Below, in pieces: positions 21,720 to 32,660 of a stretch of 64,000 bases of DNA. The DNA lies in assembly GCF_901000735.1 (NCBI RefSeq), contig NC_081548.1, positions 4,030,001-4,094,000 on the forward strand, given 5' to 3'. The notes under the pieces were generated by a model that ran no database searches, had not been told where the DNA came from, and worked only from the letters and a program-made list of their open reading frames with translations. This DNA comes from Corylus avellana. Taxonomy: Eukaryota; Streptophyta; Magnoliopsida; Fagales; Betulaceae. Made by a program: the position numbers and the translations under genes. Position 1 is the stretch's first letter, and every line of letters starts with the position of its first letter.

Positions 21720-22228
21720 GGGCCCGTTTGGGAGTGCGATTTTAATAAGTGCGATTTTAAAAATTGCGTTTTTAAAAATTGCGTTTTTAAAATCGCTACT
21801 TTTTAAAATCGCACAGGCGTTTGGTAAAACATACTAAAAAGTACTTTTTTATCAATTGAGTGTTTGGATAACATTAGCATATAATTGCGGTTTCATGACC
21901 AAATTACCAATAAGGATGAACAAGACAGAGAGGATGAAGAAAAAAAAAAAATTTTAATATATTTTAGGTGGGTATTCTTAGTATTTTTTTCATTCCTGTT
22001 TTAAAAAAGGTAACTATTGCGCCAAATATCTTTTTAATAGAAATCGTGATTTTGTTTTAAATTCGTACTTTTTCAAATAAGCACCCTCTAATCAGCTTAT
22101 GGAAATCGCAGATTTTTTTGCGATTTTAAAATTTGCGTTTTTAAAATCGCAATCCCAAACACCCTAAAATTGCGATTTGGTTTAAAATCGCAGATTATTT
22201 TTTTTAAAACGCACTCCCAAACGCACCC
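21720..22228. mobile_element. PIF/Harbinger (Tourist-like) MITE, 509 bp
   Basis: It has GGGCCCGTTTGGGAGTGCG and the complement of CGCACTCCCAAACGCACCC, flanked by TTA at 21717-21719 and 22229-22231. Subterminal GCGATTTTAAAAATTGCG repeats occur. It is the same family as 13694-14018. Non-coding. Confidence 0.88.
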
Positions 22229-22361
22229 TTATGGTGGGTCTTTGTTTTATATAGCCGATTAGGGTGTTCTATTTGCTCTTGCTGAAGCAGATGTGGCCAG
22301 GTTGAATCAGAAAGTTGCAGAACTCTACCATCTGGGTTTGGATTTAATAATTTTTTGCTCT

Positions 22362-24167
22362 TTATACAAATATAGGTTGCAAAAATGACATACTTTCTTA
22401 TTATTTCTTAGAACTCCTCGTTTGACGTGTCATCACACGGTGGTTTAAGTTTAATCCATAATTTGAGTTTTAAGGTACTTCATTCATTTTCATACAAATT
22501 GCATATGCTAAAAAGATTTATGCGATTAAAATAAATTGGGTGGCTTGCATGAGGAATGAGGAACGTGTTGTAAAGAACATAATAATTTTTTTTTTGTATT
22601 TCTAACATTTTCCAAGTCTTATTAAAACGCCATTAATTACAATATTGGTGTTATAAGCTTAGCTTCCAATAATGCAATTTAACATAGGAAGAAGTCTCAT
22701 CATATCTCTCTACTTAACAAGAAATGACAATGAATAAAGGCAACTTTGGTGTTGGGCAAGGACCACCTTATGGCTTGGGGGCTTGGTTATCGGGTAGTTC
22801 CGCCCGTTGTTAATACGACATTGCGTGGTATCATGATCAAAAGATAGTTATTAAATAAAAATACAAATTGCACTTGTGCCATGTTTTTAATTCAAACTAT
22901 AATTAATAAATTTGAGCTCAATAATGTTAATAAATTTGAGCTCTATAATTATTAGGGTAAAGTCCACATATCTCCCTCAAACTACCACCCAATTGACAAT
23001 GTCCTCCAAACTTTCAATTGTGACAATGTTCCCCCCCTCCCCCAAACTACAAAAACATTGTCAATTTCCCCCCAAGACTCGCAATAAGACAAAAATGTCC
23101 ATATAGATTTCTCAATAAGACAAAAATACCCTTATAAATTAAAAAAAAAAAAAATTAAAAACGAAAAGTTTTAATTAAAAATAATATTTTTTTGAAAAAA
23201 CAATTTTTTTTGTAACGAAAATTTTTAATCTTTTTATTTTTTTTTAACTGAAATTTTTATTAAAAAAAATTATTTAGTTTTAAAAACGAAAATTCTTTTT
23301 TTTTTTAGGCGTAAATTTTTATTTAAAAAAAGAAAAGAAAATTTTCAAAATTTAAAAAAAAAAAAAAAAACCTGGCCACCGTTTGGATTTTTTTTTGTTT
23401 GTTTGTTCGTTTTAGGTTTTTTCTTGAAGTTTTAGTATTTATGTTTTTGTTTTACTAAAGGTAATTTCGTCATTGGGGGGAACATTGTCAATTGGGTGGT
23501 AGTTTGAGGGGAGGGGAGGGTATGTGGACTTTCCCATAATTATTAAATACAAATACAGGTTGTACAAATATAGGTTGCACAAGTGACGTACTTTCTTTTT
23601 TTTTACTATATGAAATCCACACTTTGACACCTAAGATTCCGTAACGAGTAGATACTTTCGCAGGAGCATAATCTATTTTCTGGTTAAATATATTACGTAT
23701 GATTTCTTAGAACTTGCTGTCCGGCCTGTCATCACACGGTGGTTTATGTTTAATCTATAATTTGATTTTTAAGGTACTTCACTCATTTTCATACAAATTG
23801 CATACGTTAGAAAGATCCACGTGATTAAAATAAATTGGGACGCTGGCACGAGGAACGAGGGTAATGTTGTGAAGAACAAAATTAGTTTTTTTTTTTTTTT
23901 TTTCTAACATTTTCAAGTCTTATTAAAAGGCCATTAATTACAATATTTGTGCTATAAACTTAGCTTTCAACAGTGCAATTTAACATAAGAAGAGGTCCAT
24001 ATCTCTCTACCTTACAAGAAATGACAATGAATAAAGGCAACTTTGGTTTTGGGAAAGGACCACCTTATAGCTTGGAGGGCTTGGCTATAGGGTACATTTG
24101 CTCATAGTTAATAGGACATTGCGTGGTAGCATGATCAAAAGTTAACTATAAAATAAAAATAGAGGTT
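22362..24167. repeat. Diverged ~500-bp tandem duplication interrupted by a MITE
   Basis: The unit at about 22362-22900 is repeated at about 23562-24167. Shared blocks are TGTCATCACACGGTGGTTTA, TTTTCATACAAATTGCATA, CCATTAATTACAATATT, AACAAGAAATGACAATGAAT (or a variant), GGACCACCTTATGGCTTGG and CATTGCGTGGTA. The copies differ by many substitutions, and a ~90-bp segment is present only in the second. The MULE-like MITE at 22955-23535 lies between them. No gene is recognised. The second copy runs into the N gap at 24168. Confidence 0.8.
22955..23535. mobile_element. MULE-type MITE with 10-bp target duplication
   Basis: The ends GGGTAAAGTCCACATATCTC and the complement of ATGTGGACTTTCCC belong to inverted repeats of about 95 and 65 bp that contain CCACCCAATTGACAATGT. 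The flanks carry an identical 10-mer, ATAATTATTA (22945-22954 and 23536-23545). The interior is A- and T-rich with no transposase. Confidence 0.85.
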
Positions 24168-24267
24168 NNNNNNNNNNNNNNNNNNNNNNNNNNNNNNNNN
24201 NNNNNNNNNNNNNNNNNNNNNNNNNNNNNNNNNNNNNNNNNNNNNNNNNNNNNNNNNNNNNNNNNNN
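24168..24267. other. Assembly gap (100 N)
   Basis: A 100-N scaffold gap at the end of the second tandem copy. Confidence 0.99.
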
Positions 24268-25658
24268 CAAATTCTACTTACAGAAGAAAACAAATTAATA
24301 TTAATATTGTAATCCCTACCTGGCCCCTTGTGATTGTTTTGTAATTCTGTGTCTATATAAACCATTGCATCTAATCAAACAAAGCATGAATATAAACAAT
24401 TACCCCTGTTTTTAATTTTTTTGGTTGATGCAATTTTTGGTCCACATTACTGTTTGCCAGCGATAATTCTTCATGGTCGGGTTGTGAGTGAAACTCATGT
24501 ACACCTATGGTGTCCCTGCAAAATAAAACTATGGTCAGGGGTTTCCAGTTGAGGAGCCGAAGACCCTCCGACACTCAAGTCAACGTCTTATATATGGGTA
24601 AAAATATATAATAATAATATGCTTCTTATATCCAATAATTTGTGTGTGTAGAGTGTGGTACACAAGAAAAAGAGAGAGGCAAGAAGAAAGTAAGAGTCTT
24701 TTGGAGAGAGGGAGATGTGAGAGTTAGAGGAGTCGTCTCCTGGAGGGAGGGCCAAAAGGTCCCGGAGAGAGGGAGACTTTTCTCCTTTTATAAACTAAGG
24801 TGACACATGTTACCTTATGAATGGGTTATGGCAAAACGGTAAATAAATATAAATAGGTGGGCATATTTTCTCCTCGACATTTAAAAAATATATATTAAAT
24901 TTTTTTTCAAAGATTCAAGTGTGTGTATTATTGCAAATTTCGTTAAATCTTGACTAGGTCCTAAGTATTTTGGAAATTTTGACAACCCCTCTATTAACAA
25001 AAAATCTTAAAAATTGAAAGATTGATATATTAAATTGAGAGTTTTTTAGATTCAGTAAAATAATTACAAATATGATGAAAGTTAAAAGGACTAACCGAAG
25101 TTTTCCTAAGAGGTTATCCTTTCTCTGCAAGCTTGGCAGGTGATATTCAAATTTCCTCTCTATATTTTCTCCTTTCTCACCTGATTTGTGGTAGGTGCAC
25201 CTTTGCTCATATTCCCTTGCTCAACAGCTTTTGTTCTTCTTCTGTCCATTTTTCCTTTGGTATTTCCGTAAACTTAAAATTATGATGAAAATTTCCAACT
25301 ACACCTGCAGAAGATGCAAAACCCCAAAATGCCATTCCATATATATTCTTTGTCATCTCAGCTTGCAAGTAAGCATAAAGGCTTTGCCTGCCTTTTGTCT
25401 AACTTGTAGGACACATGGGATCTCCACCACTTCAATTTATGCCAATTTGACAAGTAACCTTAACAAACAAATGGAATGTTAAGGTTGCTGTTTGAACTAT
25501 TGGACATCCATTGCATGTCACAAGAATGAGGCCTAATCAATGCTCCTTTGGTGTCACTTCCTTCACATGACACAAATTTTCCAAAACGGAAATCTCTCAT
25601 GACCGAAATTCGGGATCCCTCCTTATAATGGACAGTTTTATTGCATGGGATCTTTGTC
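24268..25658. other. Intergenic, no gene recognised
   Basis: A purine-rich stretch at 24665-24770 resembles leader or LTR sequence but has no partner copy in the window. A minus-strand open frame at 25460-25732 (CNKTVHYKEGSRISVMRDF) crosses the edge of the duplicated block and matches no family I know. Confidence 0.4.
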
Positions 25659-26162
25659 CATCCGACATCTTTTATTATTGTAAACTGCAAGCTGCAATCT
25701 TCACTCCAAAAAAGGTGCAGAATCCCTCTCATAAAGAAAGTAATAATATGTCTTGAGAATCCCTAAAGGGAATATGCTTAATATTAGCTAATGAGGGTTT
25801 GGGGGCAAACCTATCTAACATTCAGCAGCAGCCAGCAGGGAAAGTTTTACAGGTAAGATTTATGGATTGAAGCAGGAGAAGCTTTCCTATACTTAACTTT
25901 CAATTCATTGTTGCTTTCCGTTGTAGCAATTGTAAAATAATTGGTTACCTAAAATGTACACAAATAGGTCCAACGCCTGGCTAATTAGTAACTCTTGTAG
26001 TTGGCAATGGGCCGTGGAATTTAAAAGATTTAAAAATAAATAAAATCAATTAATTAACACTCAGTTTTATTTTAAAGAGAGGGAAGAAAACAAGAGGGTT
26101 AAATTATTTTCTGTGTTTGATTAATAAATAAAGAAGAAAACGAAGTTTTTTATTATTATTAA

Positions 26163-26402
26163 TATTTTTTACTTCAAACCAGTCTGAAAGAAATATCCTT
26201 CAACTCATATAAAATAGTGCCAAGTGTCTATAAACATTTAAAATACACATTAAATTTTTAACCTCATTAATAGCCGTTTATTAATTTAGACTAAATTTAA
26301 TGTATCTTTTAAATATTTACAGATACTTAACACTATTTTACATAGGTTGAAGGATATTTTTTCCAGACCAGTTTGGAATAAATTTCTGTCTAGTTCTTAA
26401 GT
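26163..26402. mobile_element. Fold-back MITE (copy A)
   Basis: Almost entirely palindromic: AACCAGTCTGAAAG and ATATCCTTCAAC on the left pair with GTTGAAGGATAT and CAGACCAGTTTGG on the right, over arms of about 100 bp. The counterpart in copy B (34027-34265) has a longer left arm beginning GGGACAGAAATTTA. Confidence 0.75.
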
Positions 26403-26606
26403 AAGTAAGAATATAATGCTAGACCCAAAATAAACATATTTCTGTTTACTCTTTTTTTGTACCCATTAAAAAGCCACTACTAAAAAGTAAATGAAAAAAG
26501 AATTATCATCTTTCTTTTCCTATAAAAATATTAGTTCAGGGATGGTTCAATATGAGTTACATTAGGATCTAAGATGAGAAATTTTAATAAGGTCTTTTTT
26601 AATTAG

Positions 26607-26610
<4 letters not shown>

Positions 26611-26650
<40 letters not shown>
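26611..26650. repeat. (TA)n microsatellite, length-variable between the two block copies
   Basis: About 40 bp here, about 10 bp at the matching place in copy B. Confidence 0.95.
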
Positions 26651-26652
<2 letters not shown>

Positions 26653-27004
26653 CCATTTTTTTAGGAAAAATACTAGGTAGGTTATTTTCAGTATGTTTCT
26701 GCACGATAACAAATTTTTTTAATAGTACTCTTTTCAGATCTTTTTCATTTTTAATTTATTGTTCATGATCGTTGCCAATTTTCTTGTTTTTTAATAATTT
26801 TATTTTTAAATTAACCCAAGTATACGTGTAAGTAATATGATCATTAATTGGTGCATGACTTTTTTTCAGAATTAAAATTTTTCTTAATCTCTAGTTAACT
26901 TCATTAGCTAGTTGGCTTATGTTAGATTTTGTATTTTATATATATATATTCTATTCATATCTTTCAATATACTAATTAACCATCTTCTATTAAGTTTTTT
27001 TCCA

Positions 27005-27121
27005 CTGTTCCCAAGAGGTAGATCAATCGACAGTGGACCACGCCTCATAAACCGGAGGTCACTAATTCAAATCCCTCTCCTCATTCCATTGTGTGGACAT
27101 GTAAAAAAAAAAAAAAAAAAA
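27005..27121 (+). mobile_element. tRNA-derived SINE (copy A)
   Basis: It begins near CCCAAGAGGTAGATCAATCG, has an A-box-like AGGTAGATCAATCGACAGTGG and a B-box-like AATTCAAATCC (27064-27074), and ends in an 18-20-base poly(A). The same sequence is at 34854-34970 in copy B. Flanking AAGTTTTTTTCCAC and AAGTATTTCTCTAC may be a decayed target duplication. Confidence 0.65.
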
Positions 27122-27324
27122 AGTATTTCTCTACTTGGTAAATTTATGAATATATGTATTGTTAATAAATGTCTACTAACGTCATTATATCCAAATGTAT
27201 CGTCATTTATAAAGACATTTGACATTTTTATATATCCATTGTCAAGAAATGCATTTTTAATCTTTTTAAGAAATGTATTAATAATGTCAAATCCTCCATA
27301 GCAACGTCGAGCGGATGGCTCCCT

Positions 27325-27356
<32 letters not shown>

Positions 27357-27430
27357 TAATAATGAAAGAATTAATATATATATATATAGAGAGAGTGAGA
27401 GAGAGAGAGGGAGAGAGAGAGATTAAATAA
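27325..27430. repeat. (GA)n/(TA)n microsatellite cluster
   Basis: GA runs at about 27325-27350 and 27387-27421, with a TA run between. Lengths differ in copy B (about 35175-35278). Confidence 0.9.
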
Positions 27431-27469
27431 TATGATGTAGAGTGCATTTAAAAAGACATTAGTTATGTC

Positions 27470-27553
27470 CTCAAATGGTAGATCAATCGGCTAGAGACCA
27501 CGTCTTATGAAGCGTTGGTCACTAGTAGATATATCCAAAAAAAAAAAAAAAAT
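27470..27553 (+). mobile_element. Short SINE with target duplication (copy A)
   Basis: It has the same A-box head (TGGTAGATCAATCGGCTAGA) as the SINE at 27005, then GGTCACTAGTAG, and ends in poly(A). The flanks GACATTAGTTATGTC (27455-27469) and GACAATAGCTATGTC (27554-27568) match at 13 of 15 bases, a decayed target duplication. The matching element in copy B is at about 35325-35407. Confidence 0.7.
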
Positions 27554-27569
27554 GACAATAGCTATGTCA

Positions 27570-28327
27570 GAAAATAAACAAAGGCGAGGAGCCGACTGTA
27601 GAGAGAGAACCTCTGACCTATTTCTAATTTTTCTTCTCATTAGGGAGGAGGGAGGGTTCCAACCCTCCCTCCTCCCCCCCTTCCCTCACCCCTTCTTTTG
27701 CTCTTGTGCATTTTTTATTTTTTTATCTTTTGTTCTGTTCGCCTTGGGGATTTTAAATTCGATTTGATCTAAGCTAGATCTATTCATTTCGGGCTTGTTA
27801 GGCCAACGATGTGCCTCTTCCTCGTCTTCTTTAGCCTCTTCGCCACCTATTGCCGCCCTCCTCATCGCAATACTGCCACCACGCACCGACGTGGGAGCTT
27901 CACTGATGCTGCTGTTTGCTAGTTTTGCGTTTTTTTTTTGTATTTTATTTTATTTTGCAGTTTATTTGTAACTTGTTTGAATAAGGTTTGTCCAGACCAT
28001 TGGTTTGTGGATGTGAACAATTTTCTGGCTTTCGGGTTAAAGAGGATGAGTTCCGGCATGCGGTTTTCTACTCTCAGGGCCGAAGAATATAAGCTACTTA
28101 TGTATTGAGTTGAGTTTGTTTGAAACATATCTATTGTTACAACTGAAGATTAGTCATGGGTTAGCAAATTTTGATATCATAGATAGGTTGTTATGTATGT
28201 ATCTATGACTTGTAACTTTGTAATTTTGACTATGATTTTCTTAGACCTTTTGCTCTGTAATATGAGAGTTTTATGCTCATAATCCTTCATCAATTAATGA
28301 GACTGAAATAATTTCTCTTAAAAAAAA
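27570..28327 (+). mobile_element. Poly(A)-terminated retroposon, possibly an L1-type LINE 3' end (copy A)
   Basis: The sequence ends GTAATATGAGAGTTTTATGCTC, CTTCATCAATTAATGAGACT, then AATAATTTCTCTT and A7, a style common to plant LINE 3' ends. It includes a GGAGGGAGGGTT-AACCCTCCCTCC hairpin at 27648-27678. No reverse-transcriptase frame is visible. The assignment is tentative. Confidence 0.4.
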
Positions 28328-28815
28328 GGCATTAGCTAAAAATAAAAAATAATAATAAAAGAAAGTAATACATTAACTAAAAATTAAGAAAAGTGAGTAT
28401 TCTACTATTCTTTAATAATCTTAAGCCGCCATATCCGTTTGTCCAGACTCATAAAAATACAAATTAAAAGTTGTCATTTCTCCGCATAAACCTACAATAT
28501 TAAATTAACTAAAAACATCTGAAACTTTAAAAGTATTTAATTTAATTGCTACATGAAACGACTCTTGGATTAACTTTTAGGCCACCAAATTTGTAGCTCA
28601 AATCATTGCATATATATATAGCCGTGATTTAGAGCACACCGCGTGCTCAAGCAGCAAAAATTTTTTTTTTTAATATTTTAATAAAAAAAAAAAAAAAAAA
28701 TTGCCAGCGTGCTTGTGCTATTTATCTTCACCTATATATATATATATATATATATATAGTCGATCAGGTTGATGGACCACTTGTCAGGCAAAAAAATACA
28801 ATTAGAGGGACACTC

Positions 28816-29093
28816 CATTGGTTTCAGTGCCTACCTTCCATTGGCATCCTTTTGGATGCCTTGTTCGTTGCTTGCTTGTGAGGTATCTTCGGATAGCTCC
28901 GGGTTTTGCCTTTGTAATTGGTTTTAGCGGCCCTTCTAGAGAGGCTCAGGTCATTTATGACCCATTACCTATTATTTGTTTGTATTTTCTGCACTATAAT
29001 TTTTGTTTTGGATATATTGTTGAGGTGTCTACCCCTTTTTTGATGTTTTAATCCTTGTATCTGCTCCTTATTTGCTTAAAAAAAAAAAAAAAA
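28816..29093 (+). mobile_element. Short retroposon with poly(A) and 10-bp target duplication (copy A)
   Basis: A 278-bp segment starts CATTGGTTTCAGTGCCTACC and ends TGCTCCTTATTTGCTT plus poly(A). It is flanked by AGGGACACTC on both sides (28806-28815 and 29093-29102). This is the signature of a 5'-truncated LINE or SINE insertion. Copy B has the same insertion at 36722-37019, so it predates the split of the two copies. Confidence 0.75.
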
Positions 29094-29651
29094 GGGACAC
29101 TCACTGCCATTAGAGTGACACCCGCCGTAAACTCTCTTTATAAATACTTAATTAACTTATTCATCGTAGGCTTTTTGTGGGTTTTGATTGCCCATCTCCT
29201 TATTTTGTAGGCGGCCAGTCCAACATTCTGCCTGTGTAAAAATTGAGTAATGCTATAAGTCACTTTTATGATCTCTTTATGTCACTTTAAAAATGATATG
29301 ACTTTTAAAATTACTATTAAGCTTATGATTAATTATTATTGAATTTTGATCAAATAGTAATTTTAAAAGTACTTCATTTTAGAATTACTCTCGAAAATTT
29401 ACTCTTGCGGTATAGATTATTTTGGGTAAATCAAACTATTGCACCATTGCAGACTATAGCTTCATTCCTATTAAAGAACACTAAATCCAAATTTCCAAAA
29501 TTAAATTAAAAAAAAAAAAAAAAACAGAAATAGAGAGAAGATATACACTAGAATCTAAAAATATTTGGTAAAATGGTTTAATAAATAGTAACAATATCCT
29601 TTATGCCACAAGAGGCGCAAAAACCTGAACAGTCTTCTACCAACCAAGAGA
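29094..29651. other. End of copy A, no gene
   Basis: AT-rich sequence identical in layout to 37020-37575 in copy B, where it lies about 450 bp upstream of the BT1 start codon. Confidence 0.6.
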
Positions 29652-29751
29652 NNNNNNNNNNNNNNNNNNNNNNNNNNNNNNNNNNNNNNNNNNNNNNNNN
29701 NNNNNNNNNNNNNNNNNNNNNNNNNNNNNNNNNNNNNNNNNNNNNNNNNNN
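29652..29751. other. Assembly gap (100 N)
   Basis: A 100-N gap joining copy A of the duplicated block to the middle of a retrotransposon gag gene. Confidence 0.99.
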
Positions 29752-31390
29752 TGAAAAACAAACTCGTATGGCGAATGACAAAGCTACGAATGCTCTATGC
29801 TTGGCAATTTCACAAACTGAGTTCTCCAGAATTTCAAATTGTGATAGTGCCAAGGATGCATGGGAGATCCTAGAAACTACGTATGAAGGAACTAATCTTG
29901 TTAAAGCTTCAAAACTTCAAATGTTAGTTTCTCAGTTTTAGGATATTAAAATGTTAGAGGATGAGACATTCAATGAATTTTTTGGTAAACTTAGTGAAAT
30001 TAGAAATTCCATGATAAATCTAGGAAAGAAAGTTTCTGACACTAAGCTTATTAGAAAAGTTATGAGATCCCTCCCTGAAAGATTCAGAATGAAGGCAACT
30101 GCTATTGAGTCATGCACTGATCTTAATACCATGAGGATAGAAGAGTTAGTTGGTGCTCTTCAAACTTATGAGTTTTCCTTGCCTCAACCTAGGAAAAATA
30201 AGGATATTGCCCTTAGAACTCTTAGGAAGAACTCTGATGAGTTATCTGATGAGGATTCACCAGATGATGAGGAACTTGCATTGATAGCTAGAAGGTATTT
30301 TATAAATGAACATAGAATTTCCAAGAAATTTGGAAAACAAAAAGAGAGTACTCAGGTTAGAAATGAAAGAGACCCACGTGGTCCACAATGTTATGAGTGT
30401 TCTGGCTATGGTCATGTGCAAAAGGATTGTGCTAACCTCAAGAGTAATAAGCCAAAAGGTCAAAAAGCTTTCAATATTACATTGAGTGACACTGATGAGG
30501 AAGAAACTCCTAATTATATGGCTTTTGGTGCATCTTATGATTCTGATGATTCTAATCAATCAGATGTTCAGTCTGCCCCTGATAATGAATCAAATAGGGT
30601 TAATGATCTTCAAAACTCCTTTAACAATTTAATGGAAAAGTTTTCTATGCTTAGAAATACTAACTTGAAAATTGTTAAGGATTTTAAGAATCTTGAGCTT
30701 GAAAGGGATAATTTGTTGAAATCTTTGAGTGATTCACATGTTGTTTGCAATACTCTCAAATCTGAAAATCATGTGTTAATTGCTAAAAATAATACCCTTC
30801 AAAATGATCTGATTGTATCTAGAAATCACTTGAGTAAATTCTCTAGTGAAAAGCTTGATAAAATGTTGCATATTCAAAAGCAATCTAGCGACAGATCTGG
30901 CTTAGGATTTGATAAAACTGCTTCTTTGTCTTCTAACCGTGCTTCTACTTCAAAGACTGTTTTTTTTAAACCAGTGAAAGTAGAAGAATCTTCAAGTGAA
31001 GAAAAGCAAGTAGTTGCTCCGACTCCTCAAGGTAATAAAGGTAAGAAAATCTACATTGAGCCTCAAGCATCTTACCCTACACCTAGAGTCATGCATCCTC
31101 CTAGGAAATTACCTTCACAAAGGTTTGTCCCTACATGTCATCACTGTGGCAAAGTGGGTCACATTCGACCTCACTGTTTTAATTTGAAACCTCATGTGCA
31201 TATAAATAAAAATTTCTATTCTAGGAAAGAAAGTGAGGGTTTGGTCATAATGATGAGAGAAGTGCTATCTAGGCTAGATAAGTTTAAGCAAAGTCATAAG
31301 TCTAGACCTAAGATTTCTCAAGTTTGGGTTAGGAAGGATGATACCATTCACCCCTTGAGGGGGAGTGGTGATGATCTCACCTTATGTTAG
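29752..31390 (+). pseudogene. Copia-type gag (UBN2 domain, two CCHC zinc knuckles) with one premature stop
   Basis: Conceptual product starts inside the gap. The UBN2-type gag domain reads AKDAWEILETTYEGTNLVKASK and LQMLVSQF, then a TAG at 29939-29941 where the family usually has Glu, then DIKMLEDETFNEFFGKLSEI in the same frame. Downstream are TKLIRKVMRSLPERF, a first zinc knuckle CYECSGYGHVQKDC (about 30390-30431), a long coiled-coil-prone stretch (NLELERDNLLKSL), and a second knuckle CHHCGKVGHIRPHC (about 31135-31176). The frame ends at 31390. Gag packages element RNA in cytoplasmic particles. Apart from the single nonsense codon the frame is open for 479 codons, so decay is recent. Confidence 0.85.
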
Positions 31391-32660
31391 GTGAGTCACC
31401 CACATGTCTAGGATTGTTTTTCATGCATATCTTTGCATATCCTAGAGCATGTTGTTTTTCGTTTTTCATTGCATTTTTGTTTTATTTCGTTTTGAAATTG
31501 TATTTTGTTTGTGTGCATTTCTTTTGTGAAAAATAACAAAACGACAAAAATATTTTACTTTGGTTGTTTTTTTCTTTATTTTCTTTATTTTGTCTTATGC
31601 ACCGAGATAGTTCATTAATTTCTCATGTTGCTTTTTATGAATTTAATTCCTTACGTCTTGGAATGTTCTTAATATGCATGAGATGAAAATTTGTGTCAAT
31701 GAACTTGTTTTTGTGGTTACCTAAAGCCTGAGCTTATGTGGTACTTTTTGCCTATGCTTTATTTCTTGTGCACAGTTAAGCTTAAATTGAGGTTTTGTTT
31801 CACTTTATTTGTGAGGTCTGTTAGGTAGCCATATGGGGTTTTTGACTAGTCATATTTTTCAAATTGACCATATGCTAGTTGAACCTAGGGCTTAAAAATT
31901 CCTGCTTTCTCTGTTGTGATAAGCACCAAAAGTTTAAGGACACTTTCTCAAAGAGAAAAATAAACAAAATAGTGAAACAAATAAAATCAAAAGATCATAT
32001 TCCAAAAGGAATTTATTTTACTGTGTCAAACTTGTGCAAAATATTTTACAAAGAGAATTGTATAGGATGAGAGTGGCTAGGCCCTAGTATGATAAGGTTT
32101 GACTTTTGATTTGATATACTTGTCAAAACCTCGTGGTGGTGAAACTTTCTCCTCATTTTGTAAACTGAAAATTTTTCTCTTTGGATGGCTTACCCACACA
32201 CCACACAAGCATAGGTTGAATGGAACATTTTCTTGGCTTGGGTTAAGCAATATGAGTTTCTAGCCATTTCTAGTCTCATGTATATTTGGCATATTTGGAG
32301 CATGTTTGGATATTCATTGTGCAATACATGAGTCATTGATGTGTTATCATGTGTGTTCATTTAACTTTTAAGGGAGAGAAACATGCTTTGCATTTCCAGT
32401 TTCCTGTTGTTAATTGAGTCATACATTGAGGGGGAGTTTTGCTGATGTTTCTTTATAATCACGCATTCTACGTCATTTTTTTTATCATGAGTTTTATTTA
32501 TGTCTTCTTGTTCCACATATGCCTTGATGTATTTTGTGAAGTGTTTCAGGAAACATGAAGACCTTTTGTCATTCTGCGACAAAAAGGGGGAGTAAATATG
32601 GGGAGATGATGGGATTGGCTCGGCATTTTGGTTTTGTCACCGAATTGCCAAAGGGGGAGT

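Larger units (their letters stand above)
25659..29651. repeat. Duplicated block, copy A (3993 bp)
   Basis: Collinear and roughly 98-99% identical by eye with 33510-37575. Differences are scattered substitutions, one 20-bp indel (near 26163 versus 34026), and SSR or poly(A) length changes, for example a TA run of about 40 bp at 26611-26650 versus about 10 bp at 34481. It starts at an apparently empty insertion site (CATCC at 25659-25663) and ends abruptly at the N gap. Confidence 0.95.

Noticed and set aside
27005..27121. A possible tRNA gene (A- and B-box-like motifs)
   Set aside because: It has a poly(A) tail and no cloverleaf or anticodon stem that I can fold, so it is a tRNA-derived SINE.
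26912..28128. Identical open frames in the two block copies that could look like duplicated genes
   Set aside because: They cover SINE, SSR and retroposon DNA and are duplicated only because the whole block is. No conserved domain.
29555..29941. Open frames running through the run of N
   Set aside because: They are artefacts of reading through unknown bases. Only the part after 29751 is real gag sequence.
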